DNA from: Gordius sp. MW1
Taxonomy: Eukaryota > Nematomorpha > Gordioida > Gordea > Gordiidae
Direction: 5' to 3'
Length of the DNA: 64,000 nt
Assembly (NCBI GenBank): GCA_964036665.1
Contig: OZ038528.1
Location: 17,595,245 to 17,659,244, forward strand
Shown piece after piece: positions 21,000-35,285 of this stretch (its first letter is position 1; each line of letters starts with the position of its first letter). Under the pieces are notes generated by a model, which was not told the origin of the DNA, ran no database searches, and saw nothing but the letters and a program-made list of their open reading frames with translations. Both the position numbers and the translations under genes were made by a program.

Positions 21000-23860
21000 A
21001 AAGAGCTTTGAAGAAAGATCTTACCCCAAGATCACAATAGACTCTAATTGTCTAAAAACCTACAAATTTTAAATAAAAAACTTTATAATCTTTTATAAGA
21101 TGGCTAAATTTATATTAAATTTGAGGCTCAAGAAATGCTTATAATAGAAGTAGTTTTTTCTTTTAAATACCCCATTTTACTATAACATTTTGTTAAGTAT
21201 TTAAACCAATTAACGCAAAATAAGGTAAGTATTTAATTTTGGTCAGCTGTGACTGTGAGTGAGTTCAAACTAGGAGTAACATAATTAAAATAATTACATT
21301 AATTTTAACTTTAAGATAAATTAATTATAAGGTAATTTGATACTTCTTTGTATATATCATATGAATGTTAATTTAACATGTATATTCTAAATTAAAAAAA
21401 CTTTACCAAATGAATAGCGATAGTAAAATTTAAATTGATCATGTGATTTAAAATGAACGCAAAAACTTGTATTGTGCATTGTGAACTAATCCTAAAATTT
21501 AAAAAATATTCAACAATTGCCGTAGATTATTTGAAAATTACATAACTTTGAAGAAATTAATTGAAATCTAACCTGCTTATATTTTGGAATGGAGGTTTCG
21601 TGTTGCGTCTTCAATTATTTTCGCGGCTATGTATAGTTATGTGTAAAGGCAACATTTCAACAGCGTTTTGAGGTGCGAAACAAAATTCCCTGAAACAGGG
21701 AGACTACTACCACATTTTTGGTTTGCCACTACGAATGATTTATGAGGCGACGACACCCGTCCCCAACACACACAAAAAAAAATACATCTTTTTTCAGGTT
21801 TAATAAAGCGCGACACCACTTCATGAAATAACACTCACCTCCAAAAATCCGCCCACAATTTTACACTACGAATGATAGAATGATGCTCGATAAGGGTCTT
21901 TAATCAACGAGACGTTTTACTAACCTCGACAGTCTTCAAAAGCCTACGGCCCAAATTATTGTTTAGGTCAAGGAGTTGATAAAAATTGTTTTTTGAATCT
22001 TTCACTCGTTATAAATCAATGAGTTAATTGTTATATATGATATCTCTGAAAAAATAAGGGCCGATTTATAGTTTTTATTTTGATTAAATACGTACGGTAA
22101 TAAAATTAATCACGAAGCCGACCTTGGTTGTGAATGCGAAATTAAATGGCAGGGTTCAAAAAAGAAAATTTACACTTGGCAAAATAGGCACATTACCAAT
22201 TTAAAGGCTCTCGAGTCATGCCGCTTGCCCCCTATACTTGTATGAAATGTAATGCGATGTTAGTGTGCTAGGTGTAAGTAAGGTGTTATGCAATAGTGTA
22301 CTTGGCTACTTTTATTTTTGCTCGCTCTATTCCTCCTCTCAAATATAACTAGAGGGCCTATTGTGTTCAAAACTCTCACCTCAGGTAAAACACGCTAGGG
22401 ATAGTATTAAAAATGCTTACTGACTACTTGCTAGATACGTCGAACAAGAACACGGATAAAAAGATTAATTATTATATATGATTGTATTTGAGTTCATATA
22501 AATGTGTAAAGTTTACATATTTAAAATTCCAACGCTACACGATACTCTATGTTTTTTGAAGTCGGGCATGGGAATAGTTTGAGTAAAGTTAGTTTTTATA
22601 AAATATATATTTTTTTAAATTATTTTAGATATTATTAACTAACGCCTCATTATTGGCTACTTAAAAAGATGTTATGCTTGTTTTTAACTATATTAATGAT
22701 GACTTTTTTTTTCAATTTTCATTAACATTTATCTTAAGAATACATTTACTTTGACTTAAATTGATTTACTTTCCTAGTAACAACTACATAAATAATCATG
22801 AAGTTAACTATAACCTTTAAAGACACAACTTCAATAAATTAAAGCAATTAGGAGCTCAAGTTATTATGAATATTTTGTAATTGACACTATATTTTATAAA
22901 ACCACAATTAGTTGAAATAATAAATTACTTGATCGATATGCATTTAAAGATAAATTATTTTGATGTATTATGTATGGTTTCAGTACTTTAATTAAATAAT
23001 GAATTTTAAAAGGAATAAATTAAATTATTGAATATTTTATAAACTGAACTATTTCAATTTTAATAAAAAATTTTCATAGCGGTTTTTCAATTTAGGAATA
23101 TTAAAATATGCGAGAATATTTTGGTATTTCTTCGATAAAGATATTTTAGTGTTTCTTCCGCAAGCATCTGAATTAGAGGGGGGGGGCAATAATGTTTTAA
23201 GGGAGGGGTAAATTAAAAATCTTTTGAAATGTTAACCATAAGTTCAATAAATGTTAAAGATTTTTTGGATTTAGAAGGGGGCAGCTACCCTCCCTATCTC
23301 CCCCGGGCTATGCACATAAGTATTTCAAAAAGATGATATTTTAATATTTCTTCAACTCGGATATTTTAGTGTTTATTCAATTCGGATATTTTTGATTTGA
23401 TACATATATCATAAGCTTTTTTCTCTCTTCGATGATTTCTCTGCCTTATTTTTCTCGGGGTAGAAGTGTTTCCTAATTAGGTGATCTGTAAGCTCGTTCT
23501 ATCCTGGTATAAATGTTAAGGATTGAGTTTTTTCAGGTTAGGGTGGCTTGTTCCAGTTTTTTATGTATTAGTTTTCCCTGGGGCGCTTGTTAACTTGCTC
23601 ATGGGGGGGGGGTTCAGTGCGTACACACAGCGCAAGTTATAATCCATCAATAATTAAACATCAATTTGATAGATAAAAATAAAATAAAACATAAATAATT
23701 AAGGAAGTAAGTAAGATTAAGACAATTAGGAAGTGTAAGTAACGAAAGGTAGAAAGTATAATATAAATCTAAATTCTGCCGTAACTGGACATTAAACCAT
23801 TGTTGTAACCACCACCTATTCAATATACGTCAACAGAAAATAAAAAATGTTTAGATACTA
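21000..23860. other. AT-rich intergenic DNA with one MITE-like fragment
   Basis: No gene can be supported. A G/C-run segment at about 23170-23315, ending GGGCTATGCACATAAG, looks like a decayed GGGCGTAGCC MITE in reverse-complement-related form. Small ORFs here show no family resemblance. Confidence 0.4.
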
Positions 23861-24021
23861 AGTTGAACGATGATTCGAAATAAAACTCACACAATTTTAA
23901 TTGTTAGTGTACCTTTAATAATCATAGTTATTAGGCCTCACACAATTTCAACTGTTCATGTGTCTTATTCCATTAATTTAGTCTTTGTATCTATAATTTT
24001 AATAATTTTAGAACCCACCTG

Positions 24022-24780
24022 TTATACTTCACCCAATCGCCAGTTACGTTTACTCAAATAGTTTATGTAACACATTTGTTCAAGTTGAAACTTTGGTCTA
24101 CCTACACTAGGCAATTGTTGATGATCATCAATATTTAAAAAATTGTGTGAATATCTTAGTCTAGGGTTTAAAAATTCGCGGCTAACTGCAGGACGGTTCG
24201 GATATTGCGGGGACATGTCGTGATAAATTTCATATAACCATGTTCCCGATTTCGTCATTTTAGCTAATTTCAACCATTTTTTTACAATACACACCTTTCT
24301 ACATGCCCATTTGAGCAAGGATGGTATGGGCGAGTTGAAAAATGAATAGTTTTATATTTTAGACAAAATTTTTTCAATCTACGCTCGCGAAAGCTTTGCC
24401 ATTATCGGTATAAATGATGGGAAAGCCGTTTGCGCCTATCAATTCTTGTAATATATTTATAGTTACTTTATTCGAAATATTCGAAACATCTCTAAATTCT
24501 GTGCAACCTAAAAAAGTGTCAACTATTAAAATAAACCGAATTTTATCAAATTCGAAAAAGTCTAGGGGAATACGAATCCAAGGTCCTTTAGGCCATGACC
24601 AAATTGCACTGGCATGGGTGCCTTAATCTTACACGATTCGCAAAGCCTAATCAAAGCATTAATGTCTTTGTAATTTTAAGCCACCAATCTCGCAAAAGGT
24701 GTCTTAATTTAACGATTCCAAAATGGCTAGCATGCAACAGTTATAATATTCGTTGCCTAAACCCAATTGATCAATTTACC
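24022..24780 (-). pseudogene. Ty3/gypsy-type integrase remnant
   Basis: Read on the minus strand across shifted frames, the segment shows integrase parts in the expected order. There is a zinc-binding-like part (HFGIVKLRHLLRDWW, then LCESCKIKAP). A catalytic-core part follows (WIRIPLDFFEF, RFILIVD, IIYTDNGKAFAS). A C-terminal part ends in LSKRNWRLGEV, like the W-x-x-G-x-V signature of K02A2.6-like polyproteins. Stops and frameshifts break it, and no reverse transcriptase or LTR is visible beside it. It lies upstream of the UMP-CMP kinase gene and is surely inactive. The family is judged from motif spacing only. Confidence 0.65.
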
Positions 24781-24799
24781 TTTTAATTGCACCTTCATC

Positions 24800-25770
24800 A
24801 ACATATAGCTTGTTAAACACAGGTTTAAAAGGTACCAGAAAGCTTAAACCATTTCCATGCATTTTTATCTTTAAAAAATCTATAGAGCTAATAGTGATAC
24901 AGCCTACGTAATAGATAAAAATATTAAATGAATCCAAATTTTTCTAATGGGACATAAGTTATTCAAGAATATCAATTATAGCAAAACTAGCCATGCAACC
25001 TAGTTTTCTTAATGAAATCACTGAGCATGAAAACATTCTTTAAATTCTTTTTTTGCTACAATAATCAAAGAGTAAAGAATTGTGAGATTGTGTGAAATAT
25101 GATTATTTAATTTTTAAAATAAAATTGTTAGAGTCATATTACCGTATTTATAATTTTTGAAGAATAAAGATTATAGATGTTGTTTAAATAACTAAAGTTT
25201 CACTTTTCACTTCCAAATTAATATGATACCATATTCTTTATCAAAACTATATTAATGAAATTCTATAAAAAATAGCGCAGGCAAAAGTGGTGCCGAGTCC
25301 AAACGGCTGTGAGAGCCTAGTGGGCTTAGAGGATCGATTTGGTGTTAGACAGGCCTTGGGATCTCTAATGAACAGCTGGCGAAAAATTATAAAAGTTGCA
25401 AAAAAGTGTGCTTATCTATATATATAGAATTTATGATTTATATACACAATATATATTATACTTTTTGTTAGAATTTCAATTTATAGTAGTATTAAACTAA
25501 CCTATAAAAAATTTGTGTGCTTAAGTATACAATTTATAATCTAGGTGTGAATGATATATAACTTGCTAGAGATAATTGCAAAACAGAATTATTTATATCC
25601 TCACAGAGAATAATTTGAATTTAGTGGTAATATTATATGTTGCTTTGCTTTAGATTATTTGTTGCTTAATATTATTAAATTCGCCACGTCCATTTCGCCA
25701 GATGGCCAAGAACGACATATGACATTGCTTTTTTTATTCATACATTAATTCAGTCATATGTAGAGCCTCT
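24800..25770. other. AT-rich DNA upstream of the UMP-CMP kinase gene
   Basis: No gene is supported. A patch of ordinary base composition at about 25275-25380 stands out from the surrounding AT-rich sequence but gives no recognisable RNA or protein. The promoter of the kinase gene is expected near the right end. Confidence 0.35.
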
Positions 25771-25773
25771 TAT

Positions 25774-27080
<1,307 letters not shown>

Positions 27081-27691
27081 AATTAGCTTGATATTCGATG
27101 GGTCAAATTATTGGGAATTGATCAAATAATCACAAGCCACGGGATCATTATGTGACCTTATTTATTCATCCGCTCTTTATTTATCCTACATTTATATAAA
27201 TATTTATTGTGCCCTTGTAATGCCAACACCAAAAATATCATGTCAAACAGGCATATCCGCTTCCTCAAAATCATTGCTATTTGGTTATTTTTATGTTTAG
27301 CATCGTTTATTTATTTTTACGTTTAACGTAGGAAATATTGTGAAAACGCTAATCTACCCACCCTCAAAATTATTTTCAGCTATCAGGTTATTATATATTT
27401 ATAAATTTTGGCTCAAAATTTTGAGTACCTAAATTTAGTTGCTTTATTAAAATTCCACGTTAATTCAAGTGTTTTGTGCGTCAATATGAAAACTAGGGTT
27501 ATAATTAGTGTTGAATAATTCAACACAGCATAACGGGCAAGTTGTGTTTTTAATGTAATAGTGTATTTACAAAGTTAACAAAAATTTGTTATATGTTTTA
27601 ATAAAATTTTTATGTTAATAAATTTTTTAACCTGACTAATTAACGATTTACAAATACTAATATGGGATTTCTCGCAAAAATCTTTGTGAAT
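27081..27691. other. Spacer between UMP-CMP kinase and a mariner element
   Basis: This is AT-rich and includes the 3' untranslated region of the kinase gene. No ORF or repeat is recognised. Confidence 0.4.
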
Positions 27692-28972
27692 TATTGAATT
27701 GAGGAGAAAGTTCGGTAGGGTGCAACACATGTTGCATTATTTTATCGATTTTTTGCTTCTGATGAATTATATAATATTCATTAACTAGAACTCTTTCCCC
27801 TCTACAAAACTGTGCCAATCGTGATTTTAAGAAATTTAGTTTTTTATAACTTTCGCGACGTCAAAATGGAGTATCCAAACGGTAAAAATCAACATTTTCG
27901 ACACCTGCTATTCTTCGCTTTTCATCGTGGTCAAAACGCTGCTGAAACAGCCCGAGACATTTGTAAAGTATACGGAGAAGGTGTCATAGTTGAGTCTACA
28001 GCACAAAAATGGTTCGCAAAGTTCAAAAATGGCGATTTTGACATCTTGACAAGCCCCGTAGCGGAAGACCCTCGGAATTCGACGAAGAGTGCTCAGAGCA
28101 CTTTTGAAGGAGGACGGTCGCCAAACAAGTCGTGAATTGGCAAAAATAATGAAGTTCGATCAGAAACCCATCCTAAATCATCTTCATTCGATGGGATTTG
28201 CCGAAAAATTGGGATCTTGGATCCCTCACGAGCTTAACGAAAGCCACAAAGAAAATCGCCTTCAAATTGCTTCTCAACATCTCGCCCGTCATCGAGCAAC
28301 CCGTGGTCATAAACAGCGCTTTTTGTACCGAATCGTCACGGGAGATGAGAAATGGTGTTTGTACATAAATTTGAAGCAAAGAAAGGAGTGGGTGGCTCTT
28401 GGAGCGACTCCAAAGCCGAGGGTCTAGCCTGACCTCCATCCAAAAAAGACCATGATCTGCGTTTGGTGGGACTGGGAGGGCATTATGCATTGGGAAATTC
28501 TGGAAAGGAATACCACGGTCAACAAGGAGCTCTATATATCCCAGCTACACCGCGTGAATGAGGCTATTCGACTCAAAAGACCCCATCGACAAGGCCAGAC
28601 CACACTCCTTCACGACAACGCAAGGCCCCATGTTGCTCAAGTCGTAAAGGCCGCACTTCAAGAGCTCGAATGGGAGGTCCTTCAGCATCCACCATATTCT
28701 CCGGACCTTAAACCGACGGATTACCGTCTCGAACCATATGAGGGGCGTTACCTTGGACAATGTAGAGGGCCTTAAAAACTGGCTCAACAACTTCTTCGAT
28801 ACCAGACCGGTCGATTTTTGGCGTAATGGCATCGAAAAATTGGTCAAAAAGTGGGAGGAGGTTGTAAACAGCAACGGCTAATATATTATTGAATAAGTTA
28901 TTGTTATAACAATAAATGATCGTTAAATAAAAGACTTTGATAAAAACTCTACGAACTTTTTCCTCAACCTAA
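27692..28972 (+). mobile_element. Tc1/mariner family element
   Basis: The inferred ends are TTGAGGAGAAAGTTCG (about 27698 rightward) and its inverted partner CGAACTTTTTCCTCAA (about 28951-28966), next to TA dinucleotides. The length of about 1.28 kb is typical of mariner. It contains a broken transposase and lies just downstream of the UMP-CMP kinase gene. Confidence 0.85.
27866..28881 (+). pseudogene. Mariner transposase, frameshifted
   Basis: The ATG at 27866 begins MEYPNGKNQHFRH, followed by the N-terminal helix-turn-helix region and the WIPHEL motif. The catalytic triad is still readable: D in VTGDEKW, D in LLHDNARPHV, and D in SPDLKPTDY. Exactly 34 residues separate the last two, giving the mariner D,D34D signature. 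Breaks are a frameshift near 28060-28090, an in-frame TAG at 28424-28426 and another frameshift near 28720, so no functional protein can be made. The C-terminal part ends at TAA 28879-28881. Confidence 0.88.
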
Positions 28973-29252
28973 TAGATTATTAACAAAATCTGTGCGTGTC
29001 ATTGCAAAACCTCGGGTTATTTAGATAAAATTCTTGTAGGTGGAGGGTTGGCGTCAGATCGGGAACTGGCTGTTAAAACCACTCCAAACAAATGACAGTT
29101 TAAAATCTTACCACACAGCGTCTTCCAAAAAAGATCCACAGTGTCTTACGCCTGCAATGCGACAAATACTCTAGGATTACAGCCTGACTCACAAAGAAGG
29201 CGAAATTAGATGTAAATAGAATACGAATAGCATGCTGGAATATGGGCACGTT

Positions 29253-30400
29253 TAGTGTTTCGATCTCGTCTCGTCTCGGTCTCGAATACAAAATCTCGTC
29301 TCGTCTCGGGAGCGATTAGGAAAATCTCGATCTCGTCTCGTCTCGGTCTAGAAAAATCTCGGTCTCGTCTCGTCTCGACGAGAATTCTCGTCTCGTCTCG
29401 ACTTTTAAAAAAAAATATATACGGAATAAAAATTTCTCCTATTTTATTAAAAATATAAATAAGTGTTCAAAAATCCAAATGGCAAATTTTATATTTTTGG
29501 AAAAACTTTAATACACAAACTTTTTAAAGATTTAGCGGGACACGACATCTCATTGACAATATAAAGATATGAATTAACTCATAAAGATAACATTTTCTAT
29601 AAAAAGTGCAGACTAAAAAAACTATAAATAAATTTGAAATATAAAAGATTAAATTTTATTGTTCTAGCAAATTATAATATTTGCATCAAATTCACTGTGT
29701 CTGTCAACTATAAATGGACTTCGAAAATTATAAGTTCGCTTATAGTTGATATAGTTGCATAAGTGAGCAAAATGAGACCCTTTATTAACCTTTGCTAATG
29801 ATTCAAAGTAGACCTTAACATATTTAAGGCAAACGTTTAAGTCCATTAATATAACCATCATCAGTTATAGCCCATAGTGTTTATTGCATGTTTATGCGAG
29901 TGACATTTAATGATGTTATTATTATTTATAGAATTGATAACTAGTTGCAGAAATTAAAACGTTGTAAAACAACAATAAAAGCAGCATTTTTATAGAATTA
30001 AGAACATAAGGTTTTAAACTTTAAATTAAAGAGTACGTATTTAAATGTATGACAAAAATCAACCATACTTAGGTAAATGATTGCCAAATTTTATTTTTTT
30101 TGCAAAAATATATAATATTTACTACACTTGTGAATTTTTTTAATATTAAATATATTCCATACATATTGATTTACACTTAATACCTTAAATGTAAATTAAA
30201 ATACACAATAATTTACTAAAATCTAACGATCAATAAAAAGTCGAGATCTCGCCGAGAAAATCTCGTATCGTCTCGTCTCGACATCAAAATTCTCGTCTCG
30301 ATCTCGACTCCATTTTTCAAATTCTCGTCTCGTCTCGTCTCGGTTTTTCGAGACGAGACGAGACGAGACCGAGATTTTTCTCGGTTTTTCCGCATCACTA
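29253..30400. mobile_element. hAT-like element with TCTCG subterminal repeats and perfect TSD
   Basis: The ends TAGTGTTTCG and CGCATCACTA are flanked by a perfect 8-bp duplication GGCACGTT (29245-29252 and 30401-30408). About 150 bp at each end consist of many TCTCG copies, in inverted orientation at the two ends. The middle is AT-rich and non-coding. Arginine/serine-rich ORFs over the ends are artefacts of the repeats. Confidence 0.88.
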
Positions 30401-30442
30401 GGCACGTTGATGGGAAAGGAAATATACTCATCGCCTACTTAC

Positions 30443-30607
30443 AACCTTTGCCCCCCTCCTCTGGGGGAGGAAGATGGTAAGAAGGGGGGGGGGAGGCAAA
30501 TAAATAGGGAGAGGTGCCCCTTTGGAGGAGGGTGAGGAAGGGGGCAGATCTCCTCCACCCCCGCCTCTCTGGATGAAAGAGAGGGGAAAGGGGGGGGGGC
30601 AAAGTTC
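30443..30607. mobile_element. Small C/G-run MITE with AACTTTGCCCCCC ends
   Basis: AACCTTTGCCCCCC at the left and GGGGGGCAAAGTT at the right are inverted, with CTTAC directly on both sides (30438-30442 and 30608-30612), a possible 5-bp duplication. The same ends bound the central C/G-run segment of the palindromic hAT at 13037-13385. Confidence 0.6.
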
Positions 30608-30612
30608 TTACT

Positions 30613-31585
30613 TTTTTTATGATACATAATATGAGCAAATTGTTAAAATTACCTACTCGTAGCAAATGCTTCAAATAAATTTGCTATCTGCTCAATGCTT
30701 CAACAGATTTTGGTGCGTCGACTCGCCTCTCGAGCATTTTTATTTGCTACTGTTCTGCCTAGAGCACGGAATAGCTATCACAAATTGAACTCGCACATTA
30801 AGCAACACCGTCTCCTTGCTCGCGTCTGGAGTTAAAGCAAGTTAGCATTTACGAAAATTGGGACACGCTTACGGCATAAAAAAATGGCGGAACAGGGTTT
30901 AGGACAGACCAAAAGAGGCAAAGGTTTGAATAATAAACGTGGTGAAATCAATCGTTAGGCATACGAAGGGAAAAAAATAAATGGTGGCATAAATCTAAAA
31001 ACTTGGAGGTTGACTAAATATATATGAGGGAAAGAGCCATTAAGAAGCCCGTTGCAATAGCGAATAATGATGCTTACACCGATATTACTAATGGCCAAGA
31101 CATGGGACAAGAAAAGTTTTGATTTTGGGATTCTTAAATAGTCAAAAACGAGGAGGGTCAAAACAAGCCGTATAGTGATGGAAACTTATACCCGTAATGA
31201 CAAAAATTGATTCCTGATAAATGCTAAACATTAATCTAATATAACTCTTTCAGTACGATAGATTTAGGGTAAATTAAACAGATACTTAAAGGAAAGATTA
31301 ATTAACTAATTGGAGTACTTATAGAATCATGCAGAGACGAAGAAGTTACGACCTCTTTAATATGATATTGACAGAAAAGCAAATTCCAATCAATGAAGAG
31401 CAAGCCCGATTAGGTCCTTAATGGCAAGGGCACCTGTGGCAATTACAAAGGTATCAAACTAACTTACCACTCATCAAAAAGGGAGGAAAAAATCATAGAA
31501 ACAAGGTTGAGAGGTGGACATACCCCTAAATTCAACTTTGTGGCCGGCAAGTCGCAATGGAACCGATTTTCGTTCTAACACAAAC
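30613..31585. other. Unassigned DNA
   Basis: Base composition is less AT-rich between about 30690 and 31200, but I find no ORF with family resemblance, no RNA gene and no repeat ends. Confidence 0.3.
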
Positions 31586-31589
31586 GATT

Positions 31590-32035
31590 AACAACACAGG
31601 TCTACAAAAAAACCATCCTGCAATCGGACCTATAATTCTGATAGAGAATTTTGCCCTGAACCATAATCTGTTTTTAGTTTTCCAGTTTTTTAGATAATCG
31701 AGGTTAAAAGTGCAAAAAATGTCCATTTTAACCTTTTTTGAGGCTATATTGCCACGGCATTTTTAATTTATACTAAAAAGATTTATTTTTTCTTGTAGAT
31801 TAAAGTGTCATTTACAGGTCCATTATTTTAGTTTTCTGTTTAACCTCTATATTTAAATTTATTCACGTGAACCCCTTCCCATATTAAAATTCGTCTCACT
31901 ATGGTTAGAAAATGGAGTACACTAGACCTAGAGTACATACTGCGTGCGCGATGTATATTAACACATGTCTCTCTCTCTTCACCTACTCTCCTCTCTTTCT
32001 CCTCACTCCCGCCCCTTCATGTTTGCTTGGATTAG
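31590..32035. repeat. Single arm of the inverted-repeat element seen at 11.7-14.9 kb
   Basis: It starts AGGTCTACAAAAAAACCATC and carries the TAGAGAATTTTG, TTTTTTAGATAATCGAGG and TTCACGTGAACCCC blocks in the same order as 11695-12038. It continues into the CTCTCC-rich centre ending in ACTCCCGCCCCTTCATG. The opposite arm is absent. Confidence 0.65.
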
Positions 32036-32468
32036 GACGAACTAAGTTAATTATAATAGCCTGACCCGAATCTAATCGAATAGCTAGGCTGTGCTTTGAT
32101 TGCAAACCCTCATTGTCCTTTAGTTTAATTTAGGCAACGGCAAGGTCCCGCTCGTTTTTAATATGCGATTAGAGCGTTAAAATTTAAGTTTTATTAAAAT
32201 GTGCGACCAAATAATACAAACAATAAATCAAAGTCTATCGATTATTATGAGACAAACGGGTTATGTTTTATAGGTTTTATTAAAGAAAACTATCACTCAA
32301 ACTATTGTTTCGATGAATCCAATAAGTAGATTTGAAACAGAAATATATTAATTAATTGGCCTCAACTTATAAGACAATATGAACCCAATCTACAAAGGCA
32401 AGACCACTTAGAGATCATAGGTGCTATAAAATTATTAATTTTACAAATTCGAAAATTCATTTAAAATC

Positions 32469-33168
32469 AGTAGCGTAGGGAAGGGGGGATTTTCGGGTTA
32501 GGACCCCCCCTCCCCCATTATACGGAAAAAATATTTAGGAGTCGTGTGTGTGTTGCGTTTTTAGAAATAATATATTATCTTAATTAATTTGATATTTAAT
32601 TTTAGATGAAATCTACGAATTACAACATTATTTATACAAAAAATTTATGTCACGAGTGCGTGTTTTCTAATAAGAAGAAATTTAATTCTTAATTATTTCT
32701 CTAAAAAACTATCTCAACCTCTAAATTAAACGAGGAAGATGCTGAAACAAGCCAAATTTTAGCAGCGGGACGAACTTTTGGCTTATAATTTCATCTAAAC
32801 GGTCCCGGGCGGGACAATTGTTGGTTCTGCTAAAAGGCCAATGCAGGTGTTTAGTTTAAACAATGGCCCTAATTAGCGCAAACAGAAAAATTGGAAAGAG
32901 CTCTTTGCATTTTGCTTCTCTGAAGATATTATTAATGCATTTTTGACCAAAAACCCATCGTAGATAATGAATTTATATAATTTGTTTTTGTTAAATCAAA
33001 ATTCTTTTACACAAAACTTACCCCCCCCCCCCCCCCTTTTAATTAGATAGTCCTACCTCCGTCACTACTGTATATAAGCTTAATACATTTTGTTTAATAG
33101 TATGATTTAAAAAAAAAATTTGGAACCCCCCCCCCCATGAGGCAATCCTGGCTACGCCTATGTTTAAA
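32469..33168. repeat. Decayed C/G-run MITE cluster
   Basis: CAGTAGCGTAGGGAAGGGGGG at 32469 faces CCTACCTCCGTCACTACTG ending near 33068, a loose inverted pair around AT-rich sequence with long C runs. A second fragment ends in CCTGGCTACGCCTATG at about 33163. No target duplication is visible. Confidence 0.4.
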
Positions 33169-33169
33169 A

Positions 33170-35120
33170 TTTTAGGTGATAAATATTTATCCTTTATTAA
33201 ATTTATATTTAAATATTATTTGAAGCGTGGTTTTGTCTTTATAAACCTCTGCCAACTTGAATTCATGATAATTTAATTATGGTCAACGGTGACAAGACAA
33301 AGACAGAACCGATTATCGATGACTTTATAACAGAATACTCTGATTTATTATATTGCCTTATTAGAAAATCAATAAAAGTATGATTAAATTTAAAGTAGAT
33401 ATCTGGAATTAATTGAAGCGTATGGCATAGCCTTAGACCTGTGAAATTAATTCTATTATGATAGAATTGTTTATTTAATTATTAGCATGATTTTTATATC
33501 AATCCTTAGGGCGTGAAAAAAATTACTTGTGTACACTAAATTAATAGACTCATTATTTATGGTATTAGTGTATTGCAACAAAGTTGGCAAGGCTTTAATA
33601 ATCAATAGGAATTGTTTAACAGCTTTTGGCGGAATCTAATAAATCAACTAACCAATACTTAAATTTCTGCGGATATAGCACCGCTTTTTAATATTGTGTC
33701 CTTATTATATGTTAAAAGGCTAATAACTATAATCATTCTTGAAAGATCATAGAAGGTACACTCTTAACACTCCTCTATATAGTTTAATATAATAATAAGC
33801 CCAGACTTGGGGAATGCGGAAATAAATATGGAGGATGCTTAAAAAACTAAAATTAAAAGAGTTTATCAAATTTTTTGTTTACATTTTTCAAATAAAATAT
33901 ATAACAATAATTTAAAACAACTTATAGCCAAAAAACATAAGTATGATATTTATAAACGATCATAACACAATATCACTTATACATACACATGTCTCAAAAC
34001 TTTAGTGACTCCTTTTAAGAACAGAGATGCGCAAAATATTGGCATCGTTAGATTAAAGCTCACTTTGATCCATAACATAATGCATTGCAAACTAACACAA
34101 TCTAAATCCGGTGATTAAATTTTAGCAAAAAATCATGATAAATCATGAATTAAAAATGGGACCACTCTCTACAGCTACAAAATTATATGAGCATTCGTAA
34201 TCATTTCCTATATCATCAATAGTAGCGACGTTTAGACTCTTTAGCGTTGCTTAAAATAGTGATTAGCAGGAGTATTATTCTAAACAAGCAAATTTTAAAT
34301 ATATTCTTTAAGATAGTTTAACTCTTCCTTTGTCCTTAAGTTATGCTCTAAGTTAGCTATTTTGTACAAAATTAGATACATTTAAAACATCACAGTTCAC
34401 AATAGATTCGAGAAAGAAATTGGTTTAAGCCCCTTTAAAACATGATGCATTTATACACACCAAATGTTTAAAAATAAAAATGAACTATTTTGCCTGAATG
34501 CTAATTGCCATTATTGATTTTTAGGAGTTATTGCATACTTTGAAAAGCCAATTTAATTTGTTTATAAAATAAACTGTGGCTTTTATTCAGCTTATTACCT
34601 TAGCAATAACAGCTAAAGATAGTGTGCAAAAGAATTTTAATAATGAATTTATAAAATACATAGTAGGACTCGGGAACGGCACTGGTCATTTAGAGGTTTT
34701 GGTTGATAAAATGATTAATTTAAGTTTTAATATTGCAAAAAAATCTGATCATTTTTAATCAGGAAAAAAATCAAACCAATCAATGAGTCTCTTCGCTAAC
34801 CTTTCAAACCCCTAGCTATCCAGCTCCACCAAATTCGTTTATCAACAACTTTAGAAATTTATTGTTTTGGCGAAAATTTAGAGCAAATGGGAGAAGAACG
34901 AGAGCAAACCCCAATCACGTGACTACCACATAATAGCCCGAGGGAGCCATTCGTTCGTTTCACCCCTCACGGTTCATACCCTCAGCCAACTTCCCATTTC
35001 ACTCACCCATCATTTACTCTGTCACCTCCTCGAAATTTCGCCATTCTTATAAGATATATCACGCGCGCATCTTTATAAATATATTACGCTCGCTTTTTGA
35101 AATAAGTATATTAAAATAGT
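33170..35120. other. AT-rich intergenic DNA, no gene
   Basis: I see no coding region, RNA gene or repeat end. The 60-codon ORF at 34576-34758 has no recognisable family or motif and lies in low-complexity AT-rich DNA. Confidence 0.4.
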
Positions 35121-35131
35121 AGAAATAAACG

Positions 35132-35192
35132 CCCCCGGGTAAACAATTGCGTAGCCGGGGGAATCCGAAGGCAGATTTGCTGCCTTCGGATT
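35132..35192 (+). other. Two tandem hairpins in the retrotransposon leader
   Basis: CCCCCGG (35132-35138) pairs with CCGGGGG ending at 35161. Directly after it, AATCCGAAGGCAG (35162-35174) is a perfect inverted match to CTGCCTTCGGATT (35180-35192) with a 5-base loop. This GC-rich structure in AT-rich surroundings sits about 95 bp before the first ATG. Confidence 0.6.
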
Positions 35193-35285
35193 TAATTAAT
35201 CTTATATTAACATAACTTAATTCACAAAGCTTTATATAACCATTGACTTAATCAACATAAACTTTTAACAAGTGTGAATTCTTCA

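Noticed and set aside
25270..25385. Patch of balanced base composition suggesting an RNA gene
   Set aside because: I could not fold it into any known RNA or translate it into a known protein. It stays unexplained and is not called a gene.
28173..28874. Minus-strand ORFs of 105 and 109 codons
   Set aside because: They are antisense shadows of the mariner transposase.
29255..30431. Arg/Ser-rich ORFs resembling RS-domain proteins
   Set aside because: They are translations of the TCTCG repeats at the ends of the hAT element 29253-30400.
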